A stretch of DNA of 64,000 nt from Zygaena filipendulae (Eukaryota > Arthropoda > Insecta > Lepidoptera > Zygaenidae). The position numbers were made by a program, and so were the translations under genes. The notes under the pieces were generated by a model. It ran no database searches. It saw nothing but the letters and a program-made list of their open reading frames with translations, and was not told the DNA's origin. Of this stretch, positions 1-11,490 are shown in pieces. Numbering within the stretch: the stretch's first letter is position 1; every line of letters begins with the position of its first letter. Where the stretch lies: contig OU015654.1 in NCBI GenBank assembly GCA_907165275.2, positions 389,501 to 453,500 on the forward strand. Reading direction: 5' to 3'.

Positions 1-2
1 TC

Positions 3-1424
3 TCAAGAAGACCATGCCCGGAAGATTGTAAGCATTGTGTCAAACAGGAGTCGAAGGAACTGACTGTTAAGCTTACGAGAACGAGCTCTCCGGGACTGTG
101 GCAAGATGAGACCATGAGAGAAGCTCAGGAGGATGATGAAGACGTTCGACTCATCGTGGCTTGGAAAAAACGTAGTGCGGACAAACCAAAATGGGTTGAG
201 GTCGCACCCACTAGCCCTATCACTAAAGCCTATTGGGCCCAATGGGACAGCTTTGTTCTGCAGAACGGAATACTTTACCGAAAATGGGAGAAACCTAACG
301 GCAGAGAGTTCCACCTTCAGTTAGTTGTTCCAAGGACCAGGGTGAAAGATGTTCTTCGTGAAATACACGATGGGGTTTCAGGTGGACATCTTGGCGTGAA
401 GAGAACATTAACAAAAGTGAGAGAAAGATTCTACTGGCTTCATTGTCGAGAGGATGTGCAGGAATGGTGCCGCAAATGTACCACTTGTGCTGCAGTCAAA
501 GGTCCGTCAACTAGGACCCGCGGAAACCTCCAACTCTATAATATTGGTGCGCCCTGGCAAAGAATTGCTGTTGACGTGGCTGGACCTTTTCCAGTGACCG
601 AGTCAGGGAATAAGTACTTCTTGGTCGTCATGGATTATTTCACCAAGTGGCCGGAAGTGTTCGCCATACCTAATCAGGAAGCCACGACAGTAGCCTCCAA
701 GTTGGTTGAGGAAGTGATATGTCGATTCGGCGTACCCTTGGAAATCCACTCAGATCAAGGCAGGAACTTCGAATCCCAGCTATTCCAGGAAATGTGCAAA
801 ATCTTGGGAATGCACAAGACGAGGACCACGCCATATCACCCTCAGTCCGACGGCATGGTGGAGAGGTTTAACCAGACGCTAGAGAGGAATTTGGCGAAAC
901 TGGTTGATAAACACCAGAGGGATTGGGACAAATTCATACCGCTGTTCCTACTCGCCTACAGAACATCTGAGCATGAGAGCACGAAGGCGACCCCAGCGTA
1001 TGTGAATTTCGGTAGAGAACTACGGCTACCAGTGGATTTACTGACAGGCGGACCTCCAGATGACCCCCAATCGATGCAGGACTACGTCTCCGATCTACGG
1101 GAGAAAATGCAGGACGTCTATGCTTTGGTTCGAGAGCATGGTTTGCAGTCAAGCGAGAACATGAAGACGAGATATGACCGGAGGGCGAATACAAGTGGTT
1201 TTGAGGAGGGATCACTTGTATGGCTACACAGTCCTATCCGTCGAAAGGGAAAATCTCCGAAATTACAGACTCGATGGGAAGGCCCGTACAAGGTTGTTAC
1301 CCGGATGAATGACGTGAGGTATCGGATTCAACGTCAACCAAGGGGAGCTTTCAAAATAGTGCACATCGACCGCTTAGCACGTTATCAAGGCAGCAATAGT
1401 GACGCTCGGGACGAGCATCTCTAA
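3..1424 (+). CDS. Ty3/gypsy retrotransposon Pol, C-terminal part with integrase (5' truncated by window edge)
   Basis: The frame is open from the first bases of the window, so the protein starts to the left. It opens with an SRRPCP..C.HC stretch of the kind that ends gypsy RNase H domains. Numbering from the Met at 114, an HHCC zinc finger uses H85, H92, C122 and C125. The integrase core shows D154, D214 and E250, which is D,D(35)E spacing. A GPY/F-type module (RWEGPYKV) follows near residue 386. The stop at 1422 is followed by a purine-rich tract and the 3' LTR, the normal gypsy order. Integrase inserts the element's cDNA into the host genome. No env-like frame lies between the stop and the LTR. 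The visible part has no frameshift, so the copy may be fairly young. Family assignment is firm; the lineage within Ty3/gypsy is not resolved. Confidence 0.93.
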   Translation, partial: SRRPCPEDCKHCVKQESKELTVKLTRTSSPGLWQDETMREAQEDDEDVRLIVAWKKRSADKPKWVEVAPTSPITKAYWAQWDSFVLQNGILYRKWEKPNGREFHLQLVVPRTRVKDVLREIHDGVSGGHLGVKRTLTKVRERFYWLHCREDVQEWCRKCTTCAAVKGPSTRTRGNLQLYNIGAPWQRIAVDVAGPFPVTESGNKYFLVVMDYFTKWPEVFAIPNQEATTVASKLVEEVICRFGVPLEIHSDQGRNFESQLFQEMCKILGMHKTRTTPYHPQSDGMVERFNQTLERNLAKLVDKHQRDWDKFIPLFLLAYRTSEHESTKATPAYVNFGRELRLPVDLLTGGPPDDPQSMQDYVSDLREKMQDVYALVREHGLQSSENMKTRYDRRANTSGFEEGSLVWLHSPIRRKGKSPKLQTRWEGPYKVVTRMNDVRYRIQRQPRGAFKIVHIDRLARYQGSNSDARDEHL

Positions 1425-1435
1425 GAAGGGGGCAG

Positions 1436-1854
1436 TGTCGCGGTCGAGCTAAATTGATAGCGCGCAATGTATGCAAAACGCGCGATGCATACAAAACACG
1501 CAATGTAAAGCAAACACATTGGAGTAGCGAAGTCGATAGAAGTTCTATTCTAGAAACGTTCGGCCGAGTGGCTAGTAAAACACATTGAACTCGAACATTC
1601 TAGAGCCCCGTTCGGTTGGGTATATAAACAGCGCAACCGAACCGGACGGGCAGTTCAGTTTGAGCTTTCGAAGCGATAACTACGAGTGAATCTTGAGCGA
1701 TACCTGCGACTACCTGCGACCTTGGCGAGACTATTGGACTTCGAGATCAGTCGTTTAGTGTTTCAAGCTGTGATACCTAGACCTAGGCACCCTAGACCTA
1801 GTGTTTTTGTAAAGTTAGTGTTAAACTCCAAATAAAGAACCCTAGCACGTAACA
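1436..1854 (+). repeat. 3' long terminal repeat of the gypsy element
   Basis: A 419-bp segment starts TGTCGCGG and ends AACA, directly after a purine tract (AAGAAGGGGGCAG) that fits a polypurine primer. Inside are a TATA box (TATATAAA, about 1620-1627) and an AATAAA poly(A) signal at 1831-1836. The partner 5' LTR is outside the window, so exact borders and target duplication cannot be confirmed. Confidence 0.82.
1620..1627 (+). promoter_or_regulatory. TATA box of the LTR promoter
   Basis: TATATAAA lies about 185 bp into the LTR, with a GC-richer stretch and CAGTTCAGT, resembling an arthropod initiator, about 30 bp downstream. It would drive the element's genomic RNA from the 5' LTR copy. Confidence 0.5.
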
Positions 1855-2094
1855 ATATGATAAAAATATATTTTATGTCAAAAAAATTTATACTTTAAAA
1901 ATTACTTAACATTAGTTTGGAGGTGACCTATCTACGAAATACACTACGCCCGCGCCTACCGGTTCGAATTTTTTTTGCTGCGAGCGGCGTAGGTACGTGC
2001 CAAATATTTTATTATAAATTATTTAGACATGGGCTAGTAAAAATGAAAAAAATATCGATCGCGATCGATTCGCTAGTTGATTCTGAGCAAACTA

Positions 2095-2355
2095 CTTTCT
2101 AGTTTTCAGTTAATTCATTAATACGTTGTATAATAAAAAAATGACAAACACGTATTTTTTGCTTTTTAAATAAATGAAAGGATACTTGGTATAAGCGCAT
2201 TACAGTTTAGGAGTGGGGACTCGTGACGTCATAAACCCATATAAAATAAACCAATTCGTGACGTCACGCGATATTTAGACTCAATAAATCACCGTTATTT
2301 TTTTAACTATGTAAACAAGTAAAAGTGTCCATTCTTTTTTATTATCTATATAACT
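2095..2355 (+). mobile_element. Diverged copy of the CRE-bearing MITE family (copy a)
   Basis: It shares the internal order of the better copies at 9861 and 47364: an ACACGTATTTTTTGC block, AAGCGCATTA, two TGACGTCA octamers (2224-2231 and 2259-2266), and a final GTGTCCATT block. The terminal inverted repeats are no longer clear, so the borders are approximate. Confidence 0.6.
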
Positions 2356-2383
2356 ATGATGATTATTTTATATACAATATCCC

Positions 2384-2570
2384 TATACTAATATTATAAA
2401 TGCGAAAGTAACTCTGTCTGTCTGTCTGTTACGCTTTCACGCCTTAATGGCTCACCCGATCATCATGAAATTTTGCATACACGTTGTTAGGGGCATAGAG
2501 AAGGACATAGAGCACTTTTTATCTCGGAATTCACGCGGGATCTCCAAAATTAACGCGGGGAACAGCTAGT
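2384..2570 (+). mobile_element. Helitron-like non-autonomous element
   Basis: Starts CTATACTAATATTATAAATG, carries TCTGTCTGTCTG and ATCATGAAATTTTGCATACAC blocks shared with about 25 other copies here, and ends GCGGGGAACAGCTAGT. The CTAG end after a GC hairpin, with no obvious target duplication, fits a Helitron 3' terminus. The class call is inference from the ends. Confidence 0.6.
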
Positions 2571-3293
2571 ATTTAATATGATAGAATTAATATACATATA
2601 ACTCGTAAGTATAAGGCTTTATAGGATGAACTGTCTTTTGTAACATGCAAACGGAAATACGTGACCGTTGGGGTAAAATCTGACGTAGGTCCTTTAGAGT
2701 TTTTGTAGTAAGGGAGATAATTGAAAGGGTTTTTTGTTAATTCCATTTTCGTGGGAGATGTATTCTGAATATTTTGCAAAATAATACCTAATATGTAGGT
2801 AATAAACATTGTTGTTAAGTTGCAATTAACATTCAGTTAACTAGTATTATGTAACTTTTGTTGCTATCCATTTTAGACATAGACACATAGAAATAGAAAT
2901 ATCTTTATTCGGCATCACAGAAAATTAAAAAGACAAGATTTAACACTTAAACAAGATTCGCCTAAAAATTTTTGTTATGCGAAAAGGGACAGCGAATGGA
3001 TTTTCGATTTTAACCCGAAAAATATCGATTTTGCGTTTTGCGATCATGTTTAGACAGCTAAAATTTATGGAATATGTGGATTTTGGTTGATTCCTAGAAA
3101 TTTTAAGTATCAAAACGATGTAAATTGCAATCGCACAACTATTTGAAACTGAAAAATTATAGAAACAAAAGTTACATAATAGGAAGCCAGAATTATGTAT
3201 TTATTATAATATGCCCAACTAGAAAAGAAAGACAAAGAAAGATTCTGTCAAAAGATTAAGTTTATAAGGTGCTTTAATTGAAGCTCCAATATA
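2571..3293. other. Non-coding stretch with one LINE 3'-tail-like remnant
   Basis: AT-rich. At about 2880-2945 the minus strand reads like a LINE 3' end (AATAAAG signal after TGCCG), similar to the one near 20150. Nothing else recognised. Confidence 0.4.
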
Positions 3294-4821
3294 CACACAT
3301 CAAAAGTGTCTAGGAATCAAGTGCATTTTTTGCTATAAAAAGAAAACCAATTAATTTAAATCTACTCTAATCTTCTGGGCTTGTTGCCTACCTTATTTCC
3401 CAAATCTAAATTAACAACTAATCCCCACATTTTGAATAAATTAAGAAAATACTTATTCATTTTTTGTAAGATGTGAGAAATTGAACCAATTCCAAGTCGA
3501 CATTAAAATTACAAAAAAGGCAAAGACAGGGGTTTTTGCAACTTTTATTGTAATGTATTAACAAATTAATAATCTGTGTTCTTTCCATTGACATGAATCA
3601 CACATTCGCAGCGATTTGGTATGCTTAAAATCAGTTCATCAAAATCACTTTGAGGAATGGCCACCCACGTTCTTTGTAAGAAGTAAAAAAGTATTTACGG
3701 CGACCATACTCGGCAGAGCTCTTCTTTGGAGTATATCCCATGCGTGCTCAGTAGGATTTAAGTCTGGTGATTGAGCAGGCCACGGCAGGACGTTGATATC
3801 AGCATTGGCAAGAGTGCGTGTTACGACTCCAACAGTGTGTGGACGTGCATTGTCGTGCATAAGTTGAAACGAATCACCCAACTGGCTTCGCTAAGGGATG
3901 ATTACATCTGATACAATACTTGTCGCATAAATCCAAGCATTAAGGTTGCCCCTGATCCAAATGAGATCGGTTCTTCCACCGATCTAAATACCCGTTAAAA
4001 CCATCATTGTTCCCCCTCCATATGGATGAACTTCCTAACAGAATTTCAATCGTTCTTGACGTCCAGGGCTTCTCCAAACTAATGTACATCTTGTATCCAG
4101 CCTCATACCGAAACGAGATTCCTCGGAAAAGCAAACACCACGCTAGTCTTCTTCCTCCTAATTACTGTCTTCGCGAGCCCATTGTAAACGGGCTCTACGA
4201 TTGCGGGGCGCTATTTGTGGAACTCTCAGAGGCCTTCGGGATCGCAGACCCACTTCTCTTAAACGATTACGTATGGTTTGATCGCTTATCAGAAAGCCTG
4301 AAGCGCTGTGGAGCCTCGTAGTTATCATCATGGCGGTCATAGTACGATTTCTTCGCGCTGTATTATGGATATACCGGTCCTGTCTTCGAGTGGTGATACG
4401 AGTTCGCCCTCCATGTCGTTCGGCCACACTGCCCGTGATGCGATAGCGTGTCCATAGGCGGCTTATGACGCTCTGCCTTGTCCCAAGCCACAGTGCGTTG
4501 CCTGGCGCCAGCTTCCAACATTCCAACGGCTTTCAGCATCTCTTCTCTAGGCAATTGGTGTCATCGCTCCATACCGATGCAATTTTTTTCAGATACGATG
4601 CAGAAATTGTAATGTTTTTGTAAAACCGCCATCACACGCTTTTATAGGGATTTTTAATGACAGTTATTTTTAAAAGTTTAAACAAAATTTGAATAAAATA
4701 CATTATTGAAATGGTGAAATTCAATAAAAAATTTCAAAAAGGATCCAGAAAAGTTACAATAATAATCCCAATTGGCGGCAATTTTCTAAAATGCACTTGA
4801 TCCCTAGACATTTTTGATGTG
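3294..4821 (-). mobile_element. Tc1-like (DD34E) DNA transposon, inactive
   Basis: The 1.53-kb element is bounded by near-matching terminal inverted repeats of about 36 bp, CACATCAAAA.TGTCTAGG.ATC on each side, and each end is flanked by TA (3292-3293 and 4822-4823), the Tc1/mariner target duplication. Length matches a complete Tc1-type element. The left TIR has two extra bases (CA). The transposase within is broken. Confidence 0.88.
3645..4554 (-). pseudogene. Tc1-like transposase, frameshifted
   Basis: Read on the minus strand. The N-terminal part (about 4554-4158) has paired helix-turn-helix character, including ISRLWTRYRITGSV, a GGRTR-type linker and ISDQTIRNRLREVGL. The C-terminal part (3881-3645) has the catalytic HDNARPH and SPDLNPTEHAWD motifs, with 34 residues between the second D and the E, hence DD34E. 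The two parts and an extra N-terminal segment lie in different frames, with at least one shift near 4480 and more in the middle, so no functional protein can be made. Family identity is secure; the exact number of lesions was not fully traced. Confidence 0.86.
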
Positions 4822-4823
4822 TA

Positions 4824-5770
4824 TATTATGTTTAATATTTCTTGCTTGACTAAGATTTGTGGTTCTTAGATATTATGTAAGTATTAATATTTACATAGAT
4901 ATAGTTCAAAATTTACTTATATTAAGCTCATACGCTCTCTATGATTAGTTCTGAATTATTGTTTGTGTTAACGACTGTATCCTTGACATCTAACTTACAA
5001 TTAGATGGTTAAATCTTAGCTTGATATTATATAAGTAACTCATTTGCTGAAATAAAATACCCGTTATACTTTACCCAATTTTTGATGATTTAAATTTTGA
5101 TATTTAGAAAATAATTTAAAGAAGTTTAAGTCATTGTATATTATACAGAATGTAACTTTGGATGAGGGACTCATTGAAACTCTAGTCAAACCAGGCTTAC
5201 CTACGTGTATATAATAATAATATATAAAAAAGAATTGATGAATCACAAAGACAATCTTAAATAACAGTGGGTTTTGGAATTTAAAAATTATTTCTTGTCG
5301 CGTCAGTATTAATTAAAAAGGGTATTGAATTACCCTTAGGCTAAGATCCGCAAGTGCGTTGACAACTTGTGTGTTTCAATTTTCGGCAATATACTTCTTT
5401 AAAATAATATATTTTTTATTGTCAGTTCTAGCAGTCATGTTTATTTACAACTTCATCAACGCTGCCTTTAACTGGCATAACAATATTATCTCTGATTATA
5501 AAATGAACAAATTCATAGAAATGTCAATACTGGAGTACCAACACTAACAAATGTAATTAACAATTACGTAAAGTGCATGCAGCTACAACAATAAGTGTGT
5601 GTGTGCAGTTTGCGACAGTGTGTGCACACAAAGCGATCCGAGTCCCGCGGGATTGCCGCGTAATGCGGATCCCGCGCAAAGTTATTGTTATTAATGCAGC
5701 GGGAGTGCGCTCAGATTGCGGTTAACGTGTGACGTTCTGTTATAAATAGCTAATGTAGTTTTGCAATGCG
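4824..5770. other. Non-coding stretch, nothing recognised
   Basis: AT-rich. It contains a small perfect hairpin at 5318-5337 (AAGGGTA arms) and a GC-richer patch with CCGCGGGATTGCCGCG near 5645-5680. No credible gene or known repeat. Confidence 0.4.
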
Positions 5771-6164
5771 ATCGCGGCCCTGTTACGACAAAACACTGCA
5801 ACCCGGGTTACAGCGTTTCATCGTAACAGGGCTCAAAATAATCTGTTACATGTAAGCTTGCTACTGGTTCAATCCGTAGTCCAATATCTCTTTTTGTTAC
5901 TAAAATATTCCAAGGAACATTTTACTGTAACCCAAAATTGGAATCAAAAATATTTACAAAACGCTGCATACTAGACTACAGCGTTCTACCGTGATCGTGA
6001 CGAGCGACAAGCGTCTTACTGTTTTTACATAACGCTGCAAACTCATGTTGCCGCGTTTTGTCAAAATAATAATAAATAAACGAAAGCGGTTGCCGGCCGG
6101 GCCGGGGGATGCGCACGCGCGCCGCCGCCTCCTTGCTAGACTTACTAAACAAATCATTTGTAGT

Positions 6165-6394
6165 TTAGTGTGCTTATTCACACTGACCATGCGTTAAGAT
6201 AACACGCCACTTAAAGTGCTTTTCCTATGTGTTCAAAGAAGTTTCACTTTAAAAAAATAGATTCACAACGTTTCGTTTAATATAAAGAACATAATTTTTT
6301 TTTATATTTTTGCATCTGGAGCGTTTGGGATTATGTTCTTGGGATGCGCGTTATGGGCAAGAAATGTTGTTGGTCATAGTGAATATGGGCCCTG
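6165..6394 (-). mobile_element. MITE of the GGGCCC-TTATTCACTATGACC family, nested
   Basis: The right end reads GGTCATAGTGAATATGGGCCC, the reverse of the ends at 31157 and 55676. The interior shares the GATGCGCGTTATGGGCAAG block and the GTTAAGATAACACGCC end with the same copies. It lies inside the 5775-9566 transposon, so it inserted later. Confidence 0.7.
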
Positions 6395-6937
6395 TATCGA
6401 CAAGGAACAACCATAACGAAACTTAACTTATAAACTATAATAACTTAGAAAGTTTAATGAATGTACATTGCACGTGTTCAAGACAAAAACAATAGATTAT
6501 AAGCCCCGAACCCGAACATGATTTTGGGTTTTATTGCTTTCGAGCATTCCAAGCACCTATATAAAGACGTCATTGTTTTTTACTAACTACGACAGACTTA
6601 CGGACGCCTTTTTTTAAAACTTTATTTAACTTGCAATATATGTAACTATGTTTGTTGGGGTGGAATTTTGCAACTCAATTTTTAAGTAGATGAACCGATT
6701 GAGCTGAAATTTTGTATACACGTTTAGTTTAGATGTCACTGTATGCTGATTTCGAGGTTCAAGTATAGAGAGAGATTCCACATCATTTGCTCTAGTATGT
6801 GAATTTAAAAAAAATCATTTAAATTTAAGTATGATGAACTTACTTTAATTGTTTAATTTTGTCGGTAGTAGATAGATGAAAATTTGGAATATGATATTCG
6901 TTTACCATCCTAATGTAAATATTACGAAGTTAATAAT

Positions 6938-9104
6938 ATGTCAATTAGTCAACGACAACCTATTTTGATAAGTAACAATACAGACAGAAATATTATAACT
7001 TATTCTGAAATGACGAATGTTACACCCACGATGCTTTACGACAGTGAGCTTAGTCGCCAATCTAAAGATTTTGAAAATATGTCACCATCTATGATGATAT
7101 TATGTAGCAATAAAACGACGACACCTCTCAATCAACATGAACATTATAATGCATTTCTCGAAGAAAACATACTGAAAAAAGAAGATCAAATATCAGATGT
7201 GGTTTTTGACCTAGAGAATACGTCTGGTAAGCGAAATTTTCAACTAGGTAATCCAGCTGAAGATGAAAATGATCTTGTAACGGTAACTGAAAAACAAAAT
7301 GAAGACAAGATTTTACCTATTGCCAAAAAATCTACAGGAAAACAAGTGGAACAGGGCGAACCAATAACAGCAGTAATAGTTCAAAATCTTAGCGAAAGTC
7401 ATGAATACCAAGATCACCAGCCAGATGAAGTATCTGAGGATGAAAATGATGTACTACCACCTGCAAAAAAGAAACGAATCAAAGATCACGGAGATAGACT
7501 AAAAGCAAGTAAAAAAAGCGTCCAATAGGAGCTCCCTGTAAAAATACATGTATAAGAAAATGTACTGTTAATATTAGTGAAGAACAAAGACAGATAATTT
7601 GGAATAGCTACTGGGAGATGGATATTCAAAGAAGGGATTTCATTTCACGTAATGTAGAAAATAATAAAATTGCTATGCGGTATTCCAAATTTACAAAAAG
7701 AAACCATACTTATATATACAAGCTACTTGATAATCGTGTATGCAAAACTATGTTCCTGCGGACCTTAGACTATACCAATGACCAGGCAGTAGTTGTTGTT
7801 TTAAAAGCTAATTTCAAAATGTGTAAATCTTCAACATCAGCTACGGTATGTGCAGCACCAGATTTAAGAGGTCGTCATAAGCCTAAGCAAGCTCTTTCTG
7901 ATGAGTATGTTGAATATATAGATAATTTTATTGAACTGTTCCATCCAACAACATCTCAATATAGATTAGAACATGCACCTAATCGGAGATATTTACCATC
8001 TGGATTGACCCTCTCTCAAATGTTCCTTATTCTTGAAAGCTCATTTAGAACAAAAGGGCCACAAGCCATGCAGCTGGGTAAGATTCCACAAAAGAATTCA
8101 GTTAAAGAATATTTCTACTCAGCAGCCTATGCAGGACAAATGTCCTAAATGTGAAGCTCACGATGTAGCCCATCCCAAACCAAAAGAGCCGAGAGGCGAA
8201 GGTATCATTGATCATGTGTGTAATGAATGCAATTGCAAAGTTTGCGTTGGGTATGCACAACATATATCCAGTAAAAATATATCTAGAACTCACATGAACG
8301 CAGATAAGGAGGAGGCCGAAACAGAGAATTCGGGAATCGGCTTATTTACTGTGGATATGCAGAAATGTATAACTATGCCAAAATTAAATAATAAAGATTT
8401 CTTCTTTAGCAGAAAACTAAAGTTGTTTAATGAAACCTTTTGCCAGCCATAGGTAAAGGAAATAAACCGGCGACGACGATGTTGTGGCACGAATCTGGTC
8501 GTAAAGCATTTGACGTAGCGACGGCATATGTTATATTTATAAAAAAATTCTGTAGAGATTATTTAAGAGTAATTTTGTACGCAGATAATTGCAATGCCCA
8601 AAATAAAAATAAAATATTATACTCTGCATTGCTGAGATTAATTAATGATTGTAATAACGACACCATCCAAACTATCAAAATAGAATATCTGGAGCCTGGT
8701 CATACCTATATGTCAGCCGACATGGTAGCATCACCAATCAGATGAATAAATCAGGCAATCTATATGATTTAGATGACTATATCCATATGTTTAAAAAATC
8801 CAGGAAAAATTTGACAACCCATGTACATAACTGCAATGATGTCATGTTATTTAAAAATGAATTAAAATCGGTTTTTCCAAGGAATCACAACATCTCAATG
8901 TTTAAAATTGTTGAATTTCGAAGAGGTAATCCCAATATTTATTTCAAAATTCACTACGATGATAATGATTTCAAGGAACTTGATGTATTAAAAAAAACTT
9001 TTAAGAAAGAAATTCTGAAATCTACTGAAAAAAAAGTTGATATGTTTGCAAACATACCAAGAAGAACACAACCAGAAGGTATTTCTCAAAAAAAAGAAAG
9101 ATGA
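6938..9104 (+). pseudogene. Transposase-like protein with DNCxxQNKN motif (DUF7869-like), four frameshifts
   Basis: Five overlapping open segments in different frames make one protein-like series. Segment 1 (6938-7528) is an acidic, lysine-patched N-terminus. After a one-base shift in an A-run near 7510 comes a Cys cluster (GAPCKNTCIRKC) and a conserved region to 8148. Segment 3 (to 8452) has CPKCEAHD and CNECNCKVC clusters. Segment 4 (8440-8745) has YADNCNAQNKN and LEPGHTYMSAD, probably carrying catalytic acids. Segment 5 (8742-9104) is the C-terminus. Shifts lie near 7510, 8140, 8440 and 8735, so the gene is dead. I recall the DNC..QNKN..PGHT signature from insect transposase-like proteins; superfamily is uncertain. 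It lies inside the TIR element, on its plus strand. Confidence 0.75.
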
Positions 9105-9860
9105 TCTAAATAGTCTGTTAAAATTTATGCCGAGGTCCAGGTATCATTTTTATGAAAATTTAAGTCAATGTTAACATTACTGAAGACTTAGATAAGTCGG
9201 CTTCAGGCTCAGTATTTTTATTGAAATTTTACTTATTTGACTTATAATATCATAACATAAACATATTACTACAAAACGCGGTAAGCTTAGGTTGCATCGT
9301 TATATCATAATACTATCTCATACTGGCCATTGGATGTTATCATAACAAAACAATCTTTCTTAAGTTTTTGAGGTTTCTAATAAAAATATGCCAACTTTAT
9401 GTTCTAATGAAAATTAGCAAAAACTATGACCAATAATTTAAAAAAGAAATCAGACATTTATCTACACTGGATGAAATTTGGTAACGAGTAAAACATCAAA
9501 ACTTAATACCGCGTTTTCTGAAACTTTGCATTCCAATGTTTACAGCGTTTTGTCGTAACAGGGCCGATCGGTTGTTTATCGTTAGTTCGCATTCTAAACT
9601 TTGAATATTTGTTTCGGTGTTCACAATAAATACAGGTAGGTATCCAGATTGTAAGTTAATTACCAAAGTTTAAATTGGAATGCCTCTCTGAGTCTACTGA
9701 GTAAAATCTTCTATTTGTAAATTCAATGTATACAAGACAGGTGGAATTTTAGTTTGAGATTGTCGAAATGTGTGAGTTCGGGGGACCGCAGTCAAAGTCG
9801 TTCCTTTATGTATGTAAATGGTAAATAGGTATACTCTTATAACATTAAACGTGTGTATTA

Positions 9861-10185
9861 GGGATGTTGACAACTATTGAAAATCAAAATTTTAATTAGT
9901 CCGTCTTTTAGAAAATTAAAAATCATTAGACACGTATTTTTTTATTTTTCAAATAAATGAAAATACACAGAGATAAAGCGCATTAAAGTTTAGGGTGGGG
10001 GCTCGTGACGTCACTTACCACTACAAGCCGCCATACAAACTGCACTAGTTAGTGACGTCACGCGAAATTTCAACTCGATGTATCACTGTTATTTTTTGAT
10101 TACGTAAAAAAAGAAAAAATACGTGTCCAATATTTTTTATTAATCTATAAGACGGAGTAAAAAAAAAAATATTAGTCAAATAGCC
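9861..10185 (+). mobile_element. CRE-bearing MITE, copy b
   Basis: Starts GGGATGTTGAC and ends ATTAGTCAAATAGCC; the ends are imperfect inverted repeats (GATGTTGACTA ... TAGTCCGTC). Two full TGACGTCA octamers lie at 10006-10013 and 10053-10060. About 325 bp, no coding capacity, same family as copies at 12811, 20500, 31792 and 47364. Confidence 0.85.
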
Positions 10186-10767
10186 TTTTGTGTAACTATA
10201 CCTAAATACCTACACGTAGGTATCAAAATATAAAATTTTAATAATTTACTTTTCTTATCTTCATTACTAATTTGTAATAATCAGACATACATGAGTTAGG
10301 TACTCATGTATAAATTAAAAAAATTAAAATAAATATGGTCGCTGCTTTGCACGATAATATCCGAACTACGCCGAACAGAACCGAATATCCAGATTCGCAT
10401 TGAGCCATAACGCGTTTTTCTGACGTGACGCGTCACGATTTCTGCCAGTTAACTCGTACCGAAAGCCCCGTTAAAGAACTTCGTGTAAAAACACACACAT
10501 CATTATTATAATATCGGATAAAATGTGTCTCAATACTTAGTTAAAGGAGATAAAAACTAAAGTTTACTGCACGGACGGGATTTTATAAGTGCACTCTGTA
10601 GTTTACACTAAAGCAAGTTTTAAAATGTATTCCGGGATAGCGCTTATATTAGGGATTCGCGTCACGCTTCTGCACTAGCGCGTGGATATTTGGATATTTA
10701 CCCAGAAGTGAAATGAATTTTACCATAGAATATTAATATTAAATAGGTAATAGTACATTGTTATCCT
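10186..10767. other. Non-coding stretch, one 14-bp palindrome
   Basis: AT-rich except for 10340-10480. A perfect palindrome CGTGACGCGTCACG lies at 10424-10437. No gene recognised. Confidence 0.4.
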
Positions 10768-11285
10768 AGGGGTGAAAGTAACTTATTTAGTCCCGAGACG
10801 GGGTTTGGCGCCCGAGCGTAGCGAGGGCACCAATAGATCGAGGGACTAAATAAGTCTTTCTCTCGAGGGTAACACTGTGCTTTTCATTACGAATTTCTTT
10901 TTCTTTGGCCAGCTAGCTATTCAGCCAATATTTTTTATTTACATTGTGGCGACCTAAAAAAAATATTATCTTTAATTATTAAGTATTAATTAAAGAAAAT
11001 AAAAAAATATAAATAGGAATTAGCTTAAGAAAAAGTGAGTGAATTTTATTTTAATTAATACCTACTTAAACTTTACGTTATTTCAATTTTACATCGCGCT
11101 GGCTGTATAGAAAGTTGAAACATGGTTCAATAGAAATGTGAAAATAGACCTAGTTTTTTTTTAATAATTTGACAGTTGTCAGTTGAAAGCGATTCTCCCT
11201 AGGGCTGAAAAGGGTTACTTTCAACCCGCTTCTCAGGCAACTTCAGACCTACTTTCCGAGTATGAGTAATGAAAAATATTTTGGT
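10768..11285. repeat. Foldback-type repeat with inner 14-bp-arm hairpin
   Basis: The outer sequence GGGTGAAAGTAAC (about 10770) is matched in inverted form by GTTACTTTCAACCC (about 11214-11227). A second inverted pair is CTTTTCATTACGAA near 10880 and GTAATGAAAAATA near 11267. Inside, ACTTATTTAGTCCC (10781-10794) and GGGACTAAATAAGT (10842-10855) are a perfect 14-bp inverted repeat. This looks like a non-autonomous foldback element; the family is unknown to me. Confidence 0.5.
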
Positions 11286-11324
11286 GACCTATTTAACATT
11301 TTATTATGATTTTATTATATTAAA

Positions 11325-11490
11325 TAGCTATGCCCCGCGGTTTCATCCGCGGTAATTTCAGATTTCCCGCGGGAATTCCGGGATGAAAAGTACCCTATGT
11401 CCTTTTTTGTACCCCTGACAACGTGCATGCCAAATTTTATCCAAATCCGTTCAGCTGTTTTTGCGTGATTGAGTAAACGTATGCGAGGAT
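11325..11490 (-). mobile_element. Helitron-like element, reversed
   Basis: Reads TAGCTATGCCCCGCGGTTTC at its left edge, the reverse of the GAAACCGCGGGG...AGCTA terminus, followed by the shared CCCGCGGGAATTCC and GTACCCTATGTCC blocks. Confidence 0.6.

Larger units (their letters stand above)
5775..9566 (+). mobile_element. 3.8-kb DNA transposon with palindromic ends and ATCG target duplication
   Basis: Both ends begin, reading inward, CGGCCCTGTTACGACAAAAC, and both are flanked by ATCG (5771-5774 and 9567-9570), a 4-bp target duplication. The left end is itself a palindrome: 5776-5837 folds on GCCCTGTTACGA. Motifs of the type ACGCTGCAA and CAGCGTTTT recur in the subterminal regions (about 5954-6068 and 9268-9555). 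A broken transposase lies at 6938-9104, and a MITE is nested at 6165-6394. A 4-bp duplication and this protein type could fit the Sola superfamily, but I cannot confirm that. Confidence 0.8.

Noticed and set aside
4007..4321. Plus-strand 104-codon frame
   Set aside because: Lies opposite the broken Tc1 transposase and is its shadow.
10424..10437. 14-bp palindrome as an operator or origin
   Set aside because: A single palindrome in intergenic insect DNA without context does not support a function.
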